The notes under the pieces were generated by a model. That model saw only the letters and a program-made list of their open reading frames with translations, ran no database searches and had not been told where the DNA came from. Positions 34,883 to 46,632 of a stretch of 64,000 nt of DNA are shown one piece after another. The DNA comes from Caballeronia sordidicola (GTDB lineage Bacteria > Pseudomonadota > Gammaproteobacteria > Burkholderiales > Burkholderiaceae), in assembly GCF_001544455.2 (NCBI RefSeq), contig NZ_FCOC02000008.1:124001-188000 (forward strand). The letters run 5' to 3'. The position numbers and the translations under genes are program-made. Position 1 is the first letter of the stretch. The number at the start of each line of letters is the position of its first letter.

Positions 34883-36775
34883 TCAAATCTCGATCTTCGT
34901 TCCAAGCTCGACCACGCGGTTCGCCGGAATGCTGAAGAAGTCCGTGGGCTTCGCGGCGTTCTGGTGCATCCACGCAAACACGCGCTCGCGCCACACCGAC
35001 ATGCCCGGCAACTGCGTCGGCACGACGGTCTCGCGCGCCATGAAGAACGACGTATCCATGAGCTCGAACGTCATGTCGTGTGTACGCCCGATTTCGTGCA
35101 ATACGGCTTTCACATCCGGCGTTTCATTGAACCCATACTGAGCTTTTACAAGGAACAACCCGCCGCCCGCGTCCTTTACTTCCACGCGCGTGCTGTCGTC
35201 CACATACGGGACATCGCGCGTCGCGAAATTCAGGAAAATCGTGCGCTCGTGCAGGACCTTGTTGTGTTTCAGGTTATGCAACAAGCTCACTGGCACAAGC
35301 GAATCGCTGCCGGTCAGGTAGATCGCCGTGCCGGATACGCGATGCGGCGGGTGCGCAAGCAGGCCCTGCAGAAACGGCATGAGCGGAATACCATCGGCGG
35401 CGGTCCGGTCCTTGACGATCATGCGGCCCTTGAACCACGTCATCAGCAGGAAGAACAATACGCCGCCGATACCCAGCGGCAGCCAGCCGCCCTGCTCGAT
35501 CTTGAGCAGGCTCGCGCCGAAGAATCCAACATCGATAATAAAAAACACGCTGATGATTCCGCCCACCAGGAACTTGTTCCAGCCCCACAGTTTGGTCATC
35601 ACGACCGACGCAAGAATGGTCGTGACCAGCATGGTCGCCGTAACGGCAAGCCCATATGCCGCGGCGAGATTCTCCGAGCTCTTGAAGCCAATCACGATGC
35701 ACAGGATGATGAACAGCAGCATCCAGTTCACGACCGGAATATAAATCTGCCCGATGGCCAGATCCGAGGTATGCAGAATCTTCATGCGCGGCACGTAACC
35801 CAGCTGAATGGCCTGGCTCGTCAGCGAATACGCGCCCGAAATCACGGCTTGCGACGCGATCACAGTCGCGATGGTCGACAAGATCACAAGCGGCAGCAGC
35901 GCCCAGTCAGGCGCCATCAGGAAGAACGGGCTTTCACGCGCTTCGGGCGAGTGCATCAGAAGCGCGCCCTGGCCGAAATAGTTGAGCAGCAGCGAGGGCA
36001 TGACGAGGCCGTACCAGCCGTATCGGATTGGCTTGGCGCCAAAGTGGCCCATGTCGGCATAGAGTGCCTCGGCGCCGGTCAGCACCAGCACGACCGAACC
36101 CAACACGATATACGCCTGCAACACATGCGCCTGCATGAACGAAAACGCGTAATACGGATTCAGCGCGACCAGCACGCGCGGCATTTGCACGATATGAAAG
36201 ACGCCCATTACGGCAAGCGTGACGAACCACACGAGCATGATCGGGCCGAACAGCTTGCCCACCACCGACGTGCCGCGCCGCTGAATCCAGAACAGCATCA
36301 CGAGAATGACGATGGTGATCGGGATCACGTAATTCGCGAGCTTCGGCGAGGCGATTTCCAGCCCTTCCACCGCCGATATCACCGACATCGCAGGCGTAAT
36401 CACCGCGTCGCCATAGAACATGCAGGCGCCGAAAATGCCGAGCATCATCAGCACGCCGGTCGCCCGGCCAGATTCTTTCAGCGTGCGCAACGCCAGCGTC
36501 ATGAGCGCGAGCACGCCGCCTTCGCCGTTATTGTCCGCGCGCATGACGAAAAGCACATATTTGATGCCCACCACGATCACGATCGCCCAGAACAGCAGCG
36601 AAATAACCCCAAGGATGGCAGCTTCATTGAGCTCGATGCCGTGTGATTTGCTGAACGCCTCTTTCAGCGCATAGAGCGGGCTCGTACCAATGTCGCCGAA
36701 CACTACGCCAATAGCGGCGAGCGCCAGGGCAGGCAGCGGTTGTTTGCGCTCGTGCGCGTGGGTCATTGTTGTCAT
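34883..36775 (-). CDS. kup: Low-affinity potassium transporter Kup
   Basis: About 630 residues with some 12 membrane segments, then a cytoplasmic C-terminal domain. The family signature [17 protein letters not shown] is at the first helix, with [12 protein letters not shown] and [10 protein letters not shown] later. It imports K+ with protons, mainly at low pH or osmotic stress. The start is a choice between 36817, 36775 and 36766; 36775 begins the hydrophilic segment that precedes the first helix in relatives, but no start has a strong ribosome site. Confidence 0.93.
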   Translation of the reverse strand: MTTMTHAHERKQPLPALALAAIGVVFGDIGTSPLYALKEAFSKSHGIELNEAAILGVISLLFWAIVIVVGIKYVLFVMRADNNGEGGVLALMTLALRTLKESGRATGVLMMLGIFGACMFYGDAVITPAMSVISAVEGLEIASPKLANYVIPITIVILVMLFWIQRRGTSVVGKLFGPIMLVWFVTLAVMGVFHIVQMPRVLVALNPYYAFSFMQAHVLQAYIVLGSVVLVLTGAEALYADMGHFGAKPIRYGWYGLVMPSLLLNYFGQGALLMHSPEARESPFFLMAPDWALLPLVILSTIATVIASQAVISGAYSLTSQAIQLGYVPRMKILHTSDLAIGQIYIPVVNWMLLFIILCIVIGFKSSENLAAAYGLAVTATMLVTTILASVVMTKLWGWNKFLVGGIISVFFIIDVGFFGASLLKIEQGGWLPLGIGGVLFFLLMTWFKGRMIVKDRTAADGIPLMPFLQGLLAHPPHRVSGTAIYLTGSDSLVPVSLLHNLKHNKVLHERTIFLNFATRDVPYVDDSTRVEVKDAGGGLFLVKAQYGFNETPDVKAVLHEIGRTHDMTFELMDTSFFMARETVVPTQLPGMSVWRERVFAWMHQNAAKPTDFFSIPANRVVELGTKIEI

Positions 36776-36929
36776 AAACGCGGGGGAGCCGTCCTGATCG
36801 GAAAAAACGAACGCCATTCTAACGCCGGGCCTGCTGTCCCACCGTCGTGTTGTGATACCGCGACGACCATGAAGATGAAGCGATTTGACATTGCGGTGAA
36901 GTCACTAAGATGCATGGGCGATGATCGTG

Positions 36930-36973
36930 AAAATGCCGTCCGAGCATGCTAACAGGCTATCGAACGGCATTTT
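36930..36973 (-). terminator. Hairpin downstream of the phosphoribosyltransferase gene
   Basis: AAAATGCCGTCCGA and TCGAACGGCATTTT pair at 13 of 14 positions across a 16-base loop. On the minus strand it ends in TTTT, so it can terminate the long ndk-to-PRT block about 30 bases after the last stop codon. Confidence 0.65.
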
Positions 36974-37003
36974 GATTTTGGTGCAGAAAGGGAAGTGGAA
37001 GAA

Positions 37004-37564
37004 TCAGTTGCGCTCGTCGTGCAGGCCGCGCTTGATCCACGCACCGAGGTTGTGCGGCCGGACCGTGTCCCACTCCTCGAACGGCTGATGAATCCACGGA
37101 TTCGTTTCAAGAAACTGAACGTAATAGTCGGGCTTGACCTTGGAACAGCCTTTGTACCAGAGCACGGCCGAGCGTACCGCCGTCACCGCGGGATAACGCT
37201 CCTTCAAATGCTGCTGAACGCGCGAAAGCGTGACCCCCGAATCGACCAGATCGTCGACCAGCAGCACGTTACCGGACAACTCGCCTCGGGTCATCGTGAT
37301 GTATTGACCGATATCGAGCGCGCCCTGCTCCGTGCCCGCCGCCTCACGGTAGGAACTCGTCGCCAGGATGGCGAGCGGCAGATCGTAGATGCGCGAAAGC
37401 TGGTCGCCCACGCGCAGTCCGCCACGCGCGAGACACAGGATATTGTCGAACTTCCAGCCCGAGTCGTGCACCGAAAGCGCCAGCAACTCGATCAGGCGGT
37501 GATATTCGTCCCAGCCCACCCAAAGGTTGCGGTCGTCGTTGCGCGGGTCTTTCATCGCGATCAT
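37004..37564 (-). CDS. Phosphoribosyltransferase, Gpt-like
   Basis: 186 residues with the PRPP loop VLLVDDLVDSGVTL and the CLARGGLRVGDQLS substrate-side strand. The family includes xanthine and hypoxanthine phosphoribosyltransferases, so purine salvage is likely; base specificity cannot be read. The start at 37564 is used; 37555 is an alternative. It follows purA, fitting purine metabolism, with a hairpin between the two genes. Confidence 0.85.
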   Translation of the reverse strand: MIAMKDPRNDDRNLWVGWDEYHRLIELLALSVHDSGWKFDNILCLARGGLRVGDQLSRIYDLPLAILATSSYREAAGTEQGALDIGQYITMTRGELSGNVLLVDDLVDSGVTLSRVQQHLKERYPAVTAVRSAVLWYKGCSKVKPDYYVQFLETNPWIHQPFEEWDTVRPHNLGAWIKRGLHDERN

Positions 37565-37604
37565 GGTCAATGTTCTATGAATACGTAAAGCGGTTGAAAA
37601 TGCA

Positions 37605-37630
37605 AAGTGGCCGCACATTCGCGGCCACTT
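37605..37630 (-). terminator. Hairpin between purA and the phosphoribosyltransferase
   Basis: AAGTGGCCGC and GCGGCCACTT form a perfect 10-base stem with loop ACATTC. The T-run after it is weak (CTTTGCATTTTC), so it may attenuate read-through instead of ending the transcript. Confidence 0.55.
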
Positions 37631-37655
37631 GGGTCTTGGCTAGACGCTCAAGGTC

Positions 37656-39032
<1,377 letters not shown>

Positions 39033-39166
39033 TTACCTATGTTCGCCGAAGGTTCCGAGTTTTTCCCGGTATTTGCGAACGCTTATCGACTTTGTGTCGA
39101 TTGGATGAGGCTGGAGTCTTGTCTGACGCTTGCCGCCCTGAATCGCGTGGGCAAACGCCGGAGCCG

Positions 39167-40318
39167 CTAGGAACGGGCCTCGACGACCCATTTCCCGTCG
39201 CGCTCGACCAGCACGCGGTCGAATGCGAACTCGTCGAGATCATGGTCGTGTCCAGGCAACGCCTGGATCACCACTTCGCCCGCATCGCGCAGTTGCGCAA
39301 CCGCAGCGCGCAGCGGCTCGTCGTGATTCCACGGGGCGAGTACCGCACTGCCGCGGGCGTCGATGGGAGAAATGCGCGCAACTTCGCGCAGGTCCAGCGA
39401 GAAACCCGTCGCCGGACGCGCGCGTCCGTAGGCGAGGCCCACGTCGTCGTAACGCCCGCCGCGCGCCACCGCGTTCGGCACGCCGTCCACATAAGCCGAG
39501 AACATCACGCCGCTGTGATACGCATAGCCGCGAAGATCGGCGAGATCGATCATCAGTTCGGCGCCATTGGCCTGATGCGCGAGGAACGCGAGGTCATCGA
39601 GTGCACGGGAAATCGCCGGCAGGTTTGGCAGTCGGGCGCGCGCGTCTTCGAGCACCGACGCATCGCCGTACAGCGACGGCAACGCGCGCAGGGCGTCGCG
39701 GGTGACATCGCCGAGCTTCGCCGTCAGTTCGTTCAGGCGCGGCACGTCTTTGGCCGCGAGTGCGGCGTAGAGCGACTCACCAAGCGCGGCGGCGGCGGGT
39801 TCCAGTTCGAGCAAAGCCCGCAGAACACCTGAATGGCACAAGTCAAGGCGCACTTTGTTCAGGCCGCTCAGATGCAGCGAATCGAGCATCAACTGCTGGA
39901 TTTCGAGATCCGCCTCAAGACCCGCATGACCGTAAATTTCCGCGCCAATCTGAATCTGCTCGCGCGTCGCATGCAAGCCGCGCGGCCGCGTATGCAGCAC
40001 GTTGCCCGCATAGCAAAGGCGCGTCACGCCTTGCCGGTTGAGCAAATGCGCATCGATACGCGATACCTGCGGCGTAATGTCAGCGCGCATGCCGAGCGTG
40101 CGTCCGGACAACTGGTCGACAAGCTTGAACGTGCGCAGGTCCAGGTCGCGGCCGCCGCCCGTCAACAGTGACTCGATGTACTCAAGCATCGGCGGCATCA
40201 CGAGCTCGTAGCCATACGAACGAAAACGGTCGAGCAGCCGGCGGCGCAATTCTTCGATCTTGCGCGCCTCGGACGGCAAGACGTCGGCAATATTCTCAGG
40301 GAGTAACCAGGTGGACAT
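39167..40318 (-). CDS. hisZ: ATP phosphoribosyltransferase regulatory subunit
   Basis: 383 residues, a class II HisRS-like fold ([35 protein letters not shown]) without the full tRNA-binding part. It pairs with the short-form HisG to start histidine synthesis; hisG is not in this window. The ATG at 40318 ([15 protein letters not shown]) is the conserved start. It lies between DUF2065 and purA. Confidence 0.93.
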   Translation of the reverse strand: MSTWLLPENIADVLPSEARKIEELRRRLLDRFRSYGYELVMPPMLEYIESLLTGGGRDLDLRTFKLVDQLSGRTLGMRADITPQVSRIDAHLLNRQGVTRLCYAGNVLHTRPRGLHATREQIQIGAEIYGHAGLEADLEIQQLMLDSLHLSGLNKVRLDLCHSGVLRALLELEPAAAALGESLYAALAAKDVPRLNELTAKLGDVTRDALRALPSLYGDASVLEDARARLPNLPAISRALDDLAFLAHQANGAELMIDLADLRGYAYHSGVMFSAYVDGVPNAVARGGRYDDVGLAYGRARPATGFSLDLREVARISPIDARGSAVLAPWNHDEPLRAAVAQLRDAGEVVIQALPGHDHDLDEFAFDRVLVERDGKWVVEARS

Positions 40319-40447
40319 CGGGGCGTTTCCTACGGAACGTTTTGAGCGCGGCGGTGCGGGTGGACGTGGCATCGCCGGTCGGTCAGGATAATCTTTTGAT
40401 CTGCGGGCGGCTACTGGCGGTTTCGGGCCGGCTCGCCCGGCGGCATT

Positions 40448-40639
40448 TCAGGTCGCAATCAGCAGCAGAATCACGCCAAGCACCATCGCGATCAGACCGC
40501 CGATGCGAATCTGATGCGGCGGCCGCTGGGCGATCCGGCGGAACGTGTCGCGCCAGGAGTTCGGGAAGACGAACGGAAACATCCCTTCGATAATCAGCAT
40601 CAACGCAATCGCGAGCAGTAACGATGCAGCCATGTCCAT
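40448..40639 (-). CDS. DUF2065 family inner membrane protein
   Basis: 63 residues with two membrane helices (LLLAIALMLIIEGMFPFVF and IRIGGLIAMVLGVILLLIA) joined by a basic loop (SWRDTFRRIAQRPP). This is the YjeT/DUF2065 pattern, commonly encoded directly after hflC, as here (43 bases). Function unknown; it may assist the HflKC complex. Confidence 0.9.
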   Translation of the reverse strand: MDMAASLLLAIALMLIIEGMFPFVFPNSWRDTFRRIAQRPPHQIRIGGLIAMVLGVILLLIAT

Positions 40640-40682
40640 TCGATAAATTGCGCCGCGGCTCGCACCGCGGCGCTTCGGAAGC

Positions 40683-41597
40683 TCAGCGCTTGCGCGCGAG
40701 CGCCGGGGTGGTGGCATCGGCGGCGCTCGGCGCAGCGCCATTCGGGCTGCGCATGAAGCGGAAGAAATCGCTGCTCGGATCGACAACCATCACGTCGCCG
40801 GCATTGAACGTCTTTTTATACGCTTCGAGGCTTTGATAGAACTGGTAGAACTGCGGATCGACGCCGTACGCGTCGGCGGCAATCGACGCAGCCCGGCCGT
40901 CGCCCTCGCCCTTGATGGTCTGCGCTTCCTTGTAGGCGTCGGCGAGAATGGCTTCTTGCTGGCGATCCGCATTGGCCTTGATGGCGTCGGCGTCGGCCGT
41001 GCCCTTCGCGCGCTCTTCAGCCGCCGCCTGCTGGCGCGCCGCGATCATGCGCTTGTAGACCGAATCCGCCACCGCGGCCGGGAAGTCGATGCGCGTGAGC
41101 TGCACGTCCACGAGTTCCACGCCGAACGCCGCTGCCGGCTGCTCGATCGCCTTCTGCGCTTCCGTGCCAATAGCCTGCTGCTCGCCGAGCACGTCGCCAA
41201 GTGTCCGCTTGGTGAACGACGAGGTCAGCGCGGTGCGCGTGAGCGCGGCCAGCCGGTCCTGCGCTGTCTGCGTGTTCTTCTCGTTGCTTTCAAAAAGCTT
41301 GAGCGGATCCGCGACGCGATACTTGATGACCGTATTGGCAATCACCTCGTTCTGGTCGGACGTATTGAAACGGTCCGTGCCCGCTTCATCGAGCGTGAGC
41401 GTGCGCGTGTCGATCAGCGTAAGCGTCTGGAACGGCGGCGGCAGCTTGAAATGCAGGCCGGGCGTGACGAGCTTCGGCTCGCCGCCACCATGCGCGGTAA
41501 CCACGCCGGCGTGGCGTTCGTCGACCACGAACATCATGGAAGAGCCGATGAACAACACGACCACCACGGCAACTACGAGAGCCACGATTCGATTCAT
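40683..41597 (-). CDS. hflC: HflC, stomatin-like regulator of FtsH
   Basis: 304 residues. One N-terminal membrane anchor (VALVVAVVVVLFIGSSMMFV), then the SPFH/band-7 domain and a coiled stretch (AAARQQAAAEERAKGTADA-type). It forms a cage with HflK around the FtsH protease and limits its activity on membrane proteins. It starts 11 bases after hflK. Confidence 0.95.
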   Translation of the reverse strand: MNRIVALVVAVVVVLFIGSSMMFVVDERHAGVVTAHGGGEPKLVTPGLHFKLPPPFQTLTLIDTRTLTLDEAGTDRFNTSDQNEVIANTVIKYRVADPLKLFESNEKNTQTAQDRLAALTRTALTSSFTKRTLGDVLGEQQAIGTEAQKAIEQPAAAFGVELVDVQLTRIDFPAAVADSVYKRMIAARQQAAAEERAKGTADADAIKANADRQQEAILADAYKEAQTIKGEGDGRAASIAADAYGVDPQFYQFYQSLEAYKKTFNAGDVMVVDPSSDFFRFMRSPNGAAPSAADATTPALARKR

Positions 41598-41608
41598 GAT
41601 CGCGCCCC

Positions 41609-43099
41609 TCATTGCGTGTCGTCTTCACGCGAACGCGAACGGAACGCGTCGCGCGAGCGCAATGGATCACCACCGGTCGTTTTCGCCGATGCCGACGCCG
41701 GGGAAGAAGCCGCCGCGCTCGCCGCGATGCTGGCGGACGCGGTTTGCGCCGCGACCGCTGACGCGGCCTGCGCGCTTTCGGCACGCGCGTCCTGCGTGAT
41801 CGAGCCGCCTATACCGGCGACACCTGCGGGCGCAGCGCCAACCGGCTGATTCGGCGCGGCAGCCGATGCCTCCGGCGCGCCGCTTGCCGGCGCGGCCGCA
41901 TTCGCGCGCTGGCGGTTTGCATCGACGAGCTTGTCGAGCGGCAGATAGACCACGTTGTTGGAACTCTTGCTGTCGACGAATACCTTCGTCGCCCGCGAAT
42001 AGATCTGCTGCATTGTTTCCAGATACATGCGTTGACGAATCACTGCCGGCGCCTTCGAATATTCTGCATAAACCTGCTTGAAGCGCTCGGCATTGCCTTG
42101 CGCCTGCGAAACGGCCCGGTTGCTATAGCCCTTGGCTTCGTCGATCATGCGCGCCGCGTCGGTCTTCGCACGCGGCAGAAGCTGGTCAGCGTAGGCCTTG
42201 GCGGTATCCACCGCGCGTTCGTTGTCCTGGCGCACCTTCGCCGCTTCTTCGAACGCGGGTTGAACCTGAGCCGGCACCTGCACGCTTTGAATGGTCACGC
42301 CGGTCACCTGCAAGCCGGTCTGGTAAGCATCCAGCGATGCCTGAATGCGATCGACCAGCTTTGCGCGCAATGCTTCGTGATCCTTGAAGAGCAACTCGTC
42401 CGTGCTGTGCGTACCGGCGATCTCGCGAATGGCGGCCTGCGCCGACTCCGTCACGTTCTGTTCGGGATCGAGATTGCGGAACAGGTAATCCGTTGCCGAC
42501 TTGATCTGATACTGCACGGCAAAGCGAACGTCGACAATATCCGCGTCGTGCGTAAGCAGCGACGCGTCGCGGACATTGGCATGTGTGAGCGTGTTGTTGC
42601 GCCCGATATCCACCGAACGGATCTGCGACGTATTGACGATCTCGTGCGACTCGAACGGATATGGCAGGCGCCAGTGCACGCCCTGCTCGGCCTGGCCTTC
42701 GTACTTGCCAAAGCGCGACACGACGCCCACATTGCCGTCCTGCACGACAAACACGCCGCTGCCGAGATAGATCGCAATCAACGCACCGACAACAATCCCG
42801 AAGCCGATCTTCGCGCCACGGCCGTTATCTGGACGCGGACCGCCGCCCGCCGGCTTCTTGCCGAACAGGCCCGCGAGCTTCTTGTTGAAGTCGCGCCACA
42901 TCTCGTCGAGATCCGGCGGTCCCTCACCGTCCTTGTCCTTCGATGGACGCTTCTGTTCCTGCGGACGCTTCGGATCCTGGCCTTTAGTGTCGCCATTGCC
43001 GTCGCCCCGCCCCCAGCGCGGATCGTTGATCGAAAAGACGGCATGCGAAAGCTGCCGGGTACTCCGCTCGTTGTAGTCGTTCACTCGGTGATTCACCAT
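41609..43099 (-). CDS. hflK: HflK, stomatin-like regulator of FtsH
   Basis: Up to 496 residues. A Gly/Asp/Pro-rich cytoplasmic N terminus (INDPRWGRGDGNG), one membrane helix (GFGIVVGALIAIYLGSGVF), the SPFH domain and an Ala/Ser-rich tail of about 90 residues. It is the HflC partner. ATG 43099 is used; a GTG at 43081 begins VNDYNERS, which resembles the start in relatives. Confidence 0.95.
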   Translation of the reverse strand: MVNHRVNDYNERSTRQLSHAVFSINDPRWGRGDGNGDTKGQDPKRPQEQKRPSKDKDGEGPPDLDEMWRDFNKKLAGLFGKKPAGGGPRPDNGRGAKIGFGIVVGALIAIYLGSGVFVVQDGNVGVVSRFGKYEGQAEQGVHWRLPYPFESHEIVNTSQIRSVDIGRNNTLTHANVRDASLLTHDADIVDVRFAVQYQIKSATDYLFRNLDPEQNVTESAQAAIREIAGTHSTDELLFKDHEALRAKLVDRIQASLDAYQTGLQVTGVTIQSVQVPAQVQPAFEEAAKVRQDNERAVDTAKAYADQLLPRAKTDAARMIDEAKGYSNRAVSQAQGNAERFKQVYAEYSKAPAVIRQRMYLETMQQIYSRATKVFVDSKSSNNVVYLPLDKLVDANRQRANAAAPASGAPEASAAAPNQPVGAAPAGVAGIGGSITQDARAESAQAASAVAAQTASASIAASAAASSPASASAKTTGGDPLRSRDAFRSRSREDDTQ

Positions 43100-43131
43100 T
43101 AGACAGCCGGGTCAATGCAAATCGGAACAAA

Positions 43132-44406
43132 TCAGTGCCCGTGCTCGGGGACCTTGCGGTCTTCACTTTCGTCGGCTGGCCGGTGGTCTTCCGGTAGCGT
43201 GGTTCCGTCGTCGGATGTGCTATCCATGGACTCCGGCACGATTGTGCCGTCCGGAAGTTCCGTGTACTCGTTGTTATCTTTAGGTTCGGAAGCCGCAAAT
43301 TCGGCGATTGCCGCGCGCAGCGCGTCGAGTCCCTGACCCGTTCTCGCGCTCAAAAAGACGCGCAAAATATTACCATACTCGTCCCTTTCAACCGCATCGT
43401 TGCGGGCCGCGAGCTCAGGCACCGCATCGATCTTGTTGAACACGAGAATCTGCGGAACGCCGTCGGCGCCAATGCTGCTCAGCACCTTGTTCACTTCTTC
43501 GATCTGATCGAGCCGCACCATGCTCGACGCATCCACCACGTGCAGCAGCAAGTCGGACTGAACGGTTTCCTCGAGCGTCGCGCGGAACGCCGCGACGAGC
43601 TGGTGAGGCAGGTCGCGAATGAAACCCACCGTATCCGATATCACCGCCTGCCCCGCTTCCTCACCGAGATAGATCCGGCGCGAAGTGGTATCGAGCGTGG
43701 CGAACAGCTGGTCCGCCGCGTAGGCTTGCGCCTTTGTCAACGCATTGAACAACGTTGACTTGCCCGCATTCGTATAACCCACGAGCGACACCGACGTGGT
43801 CCGGTTGCGCTCGCGCTGGCGGCGCTGCGTGCCGTGCTGGCGCTGCAGCTTCGCCAGCCGCGCCTTCAACGCCTTGATCCGCTCGCCAATCAGCCGGCGG
43901 TCGGTTTCAAGCTGCGTTTCACCCGGTCCGCGCAAACCGATACCGCCCTTCTGCCGCTCGAGGTGAGTCCACGCGCGAATCAACCGCGTGGACAAGTACT
44001 GGAGTTGCGCGAGTTCGACCTGCAGCTTGCCTTCGTGACTACGGGCACGCTGCGCAAAAATATCGAGGATAAGACTGGTCCGGTCGATCACGCGCAGTTC
44101 CAGCGCGGTTTCCAGATTGCGCTGCTGCGCGGGCGCCAAGGCGTGATTGAAAATGACGAGTTCCACGTCGTTGGCAACGCACGCGAGGCGCAGCTCTTCG
44201 ACTTTGCCGCTGCCGACAAACATCTTGGCATCAGGGCTGGAACGACGGCCGGTCAGGGTAACGGCGGGATGGGCGCCCGCACTTTGTGCGAGCAGACTGA
44301 GTTCTTCGAGACTGGCGTCGAAATCGATTTTCCCGAAGTCGACACCCACAAGCGCTGCGTTGATCAAATTGATGTTTTCATTTTGAAGCGACCGGTGAAT
44401 TAGCAT
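43132..44406 (-). CDS. hflX: Ribosome-associated GTPase HflX
   Basis: 424 residues. N-terminal ribosome-binding domain (FVGSGKVEEL, FNHALAPAQQRNLE), then a GTPase domain with SLVGYTNAGKSTLFNAL, DTVGFIRDLPHQL and NKID. HflX splits stalled or heat-damaged ribosomes. The acidic tail after the G domain is longer than in E. coli. It follows hfq after 35 bases. Confidence 0.95.
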   Translation of the reverse strand: MLIHRSLQNENINLINAALVGVDFGKIDFDASLEELSLLAQSAGAHPAVTLTGRRSSPDAKMFVGSGKVEELRLACVANDVELVIFNHALAPAQQRNLETALELRVIDRTSLILDIFAQRARSHEGKLQVELAQLQYLSTRLIRAWTHLERQKGGIGLRGPGETQLETDRRLIGERIKALKARLAKLQRQHGTQRRQRERNRTTSVSLVGYTNAGKSTLFNALTKAQAYAADQLFATLDTTSRRIYLGEEAGQAVISDTVGFIRDLPHQLVAAFRATLEETVQSDLLLHVVDASSMVRLDQIEEVNKVLSSIGADGVPQILVFNKIDAVPELAARNDAVERDEYGNILRVFLSARTGQGLDALRAAIAEFAASEPKDNNEYTELPDGTIVPESMDSTSDDGTTLPEDHRPADESEDRKVPEHGH

Positions 44407-44441
44407 GTTTATTCATGCCGTCGCACCGGACGCTGCGAGGT

Positions 44442-44678
44442 TTAGGGCGTTTCGGCATCCGGGTGGAAATTCACCGGACGCGCTGGCACGACCGTGGAAA
44501 TGGCGTGCTTGTAGACCATCTGGGTAACTGTATTCCGGAGCAACACGACGTACTGGTCGAACGATTCAATATTGCCTTGCAGCTTGATGCCGTTGACCAG
44601 ATAGATCGACACCGGCACATGCTCTTTTCGCAGTGCGTTCAAAAACGGGTCTTGTAACAATTGCCCTTTGTTGCTCAT
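44442..44678 (-). CDS. hfq: RNA chaperone Hfq
   Basis: 78 residues. Sm1 ([19 protein letters not shown]) and Sm2 ([12 protein letters not shown]) motifs are intact, with a short C-terminal tail typical of Burkholderia. It matches small RNAs to mRNAs. ATG 44678 follows GGAG at seven bases; a frame extending upstream is not conserved. Confidence 0.98.
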
Positions 44679-44751
44679 AGCAAACTCCGTATTATTTTTG
44701 CAGGTTAACGTGATTGCGACGAAGAAAAAGAGATCCGCCGTCAATCGCTAC

Positions 44752-44757
44752 ACTATA
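44752..44757 (-). promoter_or_regulatory. Candidate -10 box for hfq
   Basis: TATAGT on the minus strand, about 75 bases before the hfq ATG. The -35 region is not convincing, so this is a tentative internal promoter of the long block. Confidence 0.35.
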
Positions 44758-44840
44758 GCCGATTTTCATTTTCGCACCAGCGCGCGCCGGCCGCCCAAAA
44801 CCCGGCGAAACGCTTGATGCACGCGGGATTCAGCCAGACT

Positions 44841-46178
44841 TCAGCCCTTATCCGCGTAAGGATTCGCACTCGAACGAAACTCTATGCGCAATGGAGTCCC
44901 AACCAGCCCAAAAGTTTCTCTGAAGCGCCCTTCGAGGTAGCGTTTATAGGTGTCGGTGATCGCGTCGAGCGCATTTCCGTGCACGACAATGATCGGGGGA
45001 TTCTGCCCGCCCTGATGCGCATAACGCAGCTTCGGACGGATCGGGCCGCGACGCCGCGGCTGCTGGAACTCCACGGCGTCAATCAGCGCGCGCGTGAGCT
45101 TCGGCGTTGGCAGCTTTGCCATGGCGGCGGCGTAAGCGTCGTCGACAGATTTCATCAACTGGCTAATACCGGTTTTCTCCAGCGCCGACACGTAATGAAA
45201 TTTAGCAAAGTCCAAAAACTTGAGCTTGCGTGTCAGGTCAGCCTTGGTGCGCTCGCGCACATGGGAATCGAGCCCGTCCCATTTGTTCACGCCGACCACC
45301 AGCGCACGCCCCTGTTCAACCACGAATCCCGCGATGTGCGCGTCCTGCTCGGAGATGTCCTGCTGCGCATCGAGCAGCAGGATCACCACGTTCGCGTCTG
45401 AAATCGACTGCAGCGTCTTCACCACCGAGAACTTCTCGATCGCTTCGAACACCTTGCCGCGACGACGCAAACCCGCTGTATCGATCAGTGTGTACTTGCG
45501 GCCACTTCGCTCGAAATCAACATAGATGGAATCGCGCGTGGTGCCGGGCATGTCGAACGCGATCACGCGCTCCTCGCCAACCAGTGCGTTTATCAGCGTG
45601 GACTTGCCGACGTTCGGACGTCCGACGATGGCGATCTTCACACCGCGCGCAGCCTTCTCCTCCGGGTCTTCTTCCGGCTGGCCGGCGTACGCGATCTCGA
45701 GTGCATCGCCGATCATTTCCGTCACGCCGTCGCCGTGCGCTGCCGAAATGGCGCGCGGGTCGCCGAGGCCAAGCTCATAGAAGTCAGCGGCCACTGCGCT
45801 GTACTTCATGCCTTCGGCCTTGTTGACGACGAGAAAGAGCGGCCGGCCCGTCTTGCGCAGATAGTCCGCAATCGCCTTGTCTTGTGGCGCGAGGCCGTTG
45901 CGGCCGTCGGTAATGAACACGACCACGTCGGCCTCTTCCACCGCCTGACGCGTCTGACGAGCCATTTCATGCAGGATGCCGTCTTTCGCGACCGGCTCGA
46001 AACCGCCGGTATCCACGACCAGATACGGACGGTCGCCCACGCGGCCTTCGCCATAATGGCGGTCGCGTGTGAGACCGGGCAAGTCGGCGACGAGGGCGTC
46101 GCGCGAACGCGTCAGGCGGTTGAAGAGCGTCGATTTCCCCACATTGGGGCGCCCCACGAGGGCAATTACGGGTTTCAT
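44841..46178 (-). CDS. der: Ribosome biogenesis GTPase Der (EngA)
   Basis: 445 residues with two tandem GTPase domains: [14 protein letters not shown] at residue 8 and [14 protein letters not shown] near 185, each with its DTGG/DTAG and NK motifs, then the KH-like C-terminal domain. It acts in 50S subunit assembly. ATG 46178 begins the first G domain directly; a start at 46241 is not conserved. Confidence 0.97.
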   Translation of the reverse strand: MKPVIALVGRPNVGKSTLFNRLTRSRDALVADLPGLTRDRHYGEGRVGDRPYLVVDTGGFEPVAKDGILHEMARQTRQAVEEADVVVFITDGRNGLAPQDKAIADYLRKTGRPLFLVVNKAEGMKYSAVAADFYELGLGDPRAISAAHGDGVTEMIGDALEIAYAGQPEEDPEEKAARGVKIAIVGRPNVGKSTLINALVGEERVIAFDMPGTTRDSIYVDFERSGRKYTLIDTAGLRRRGKVFEAIEKFSVVKTLQSISDANVVILLLDAQQDISEQDAHIAGFVVEQGRALVVGVNKWDGLDSHVRERTKADLTRKLKFLDFAKFHYVSALEKTGISQLMKSVDDAYAAAMAKLPTPKLTRALIDAVEFQQPRRRGPIRPKLRYAHQGGQNPPIIVVHGNALDAITDTYKRYLEGRFRETFGLVGTPLRIEFRSSANPYADKG

Positions 46179-46632
46179 CAGATGGTGTTCTTGGTTGAAC
46201 GCAAGGCGGATCATTCCGGCCCAGCGTGCGCCGGATGTCACTCCGGAAACGGCGAACCGCGAGTGCGCGATCCGGCGGTGTGTCGAAAATTAGCACGGTT
46301 CCAGCGGATCGGTCGCTGGATGCAGCATGTGCGGTTGTTTTTAACTTCCTGCTGATCGGTCCTGCCGGCCCGTTCGAGGCGCATCTGGAACGCGTTGAGC
46401 GCTCCGTCGAAAACATGAATTTGCGCGCCCAGCGGCAGGAATGCAGATGCCGGGATAAACGGTGTGCCGTTGCCAATGCTGCTTGTGCGCTTATTTGCCG
46501 CACGACAGATTCGTCATGTGCAGCGTTGATGAATCGATTCTATTCGCACGGCGCGGACTTAAAAAAACAAAAAGTCCGTAGAAACACGAGCGGCCGGCAA
46601 AACCGGCCCGCTCGTCAGCTCAATCCAGACCC
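46179..46632. other. Intergenic region between bamB and der
   Basis: 454 bases with no convincing gene. The bamB end holds a strong hairpin and an A/T-tract inverted repeat, described separately; the der end should hold a promoter, but I see no clear boxes. The apparent frames lack family resemblance and have shadow-like composition. Confidence 0.55.
46554..46615 (-). terminator. Two-part hairpin terminator after bamB
   Basis: ACGAGCGGCCGG and CCGGCCCGCTCGT pair around CAAAA (46586-46615, one bulged G) 17 bases after the bamB stop. Downstream on the minus strand, CGGACTT...AAGTCCG (46554-46578) encloses an 11-base T-rich loop, which supplies the T-run. Confidence 0.65.

Noticed and set aside
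34964..36646. A 560-codon plus-strand frame opposite kup, rich in His, Arg and Gln.
   Set aside because: It is the reverse complement of a membrane protein gene, which produces long hydrophilic shadows.
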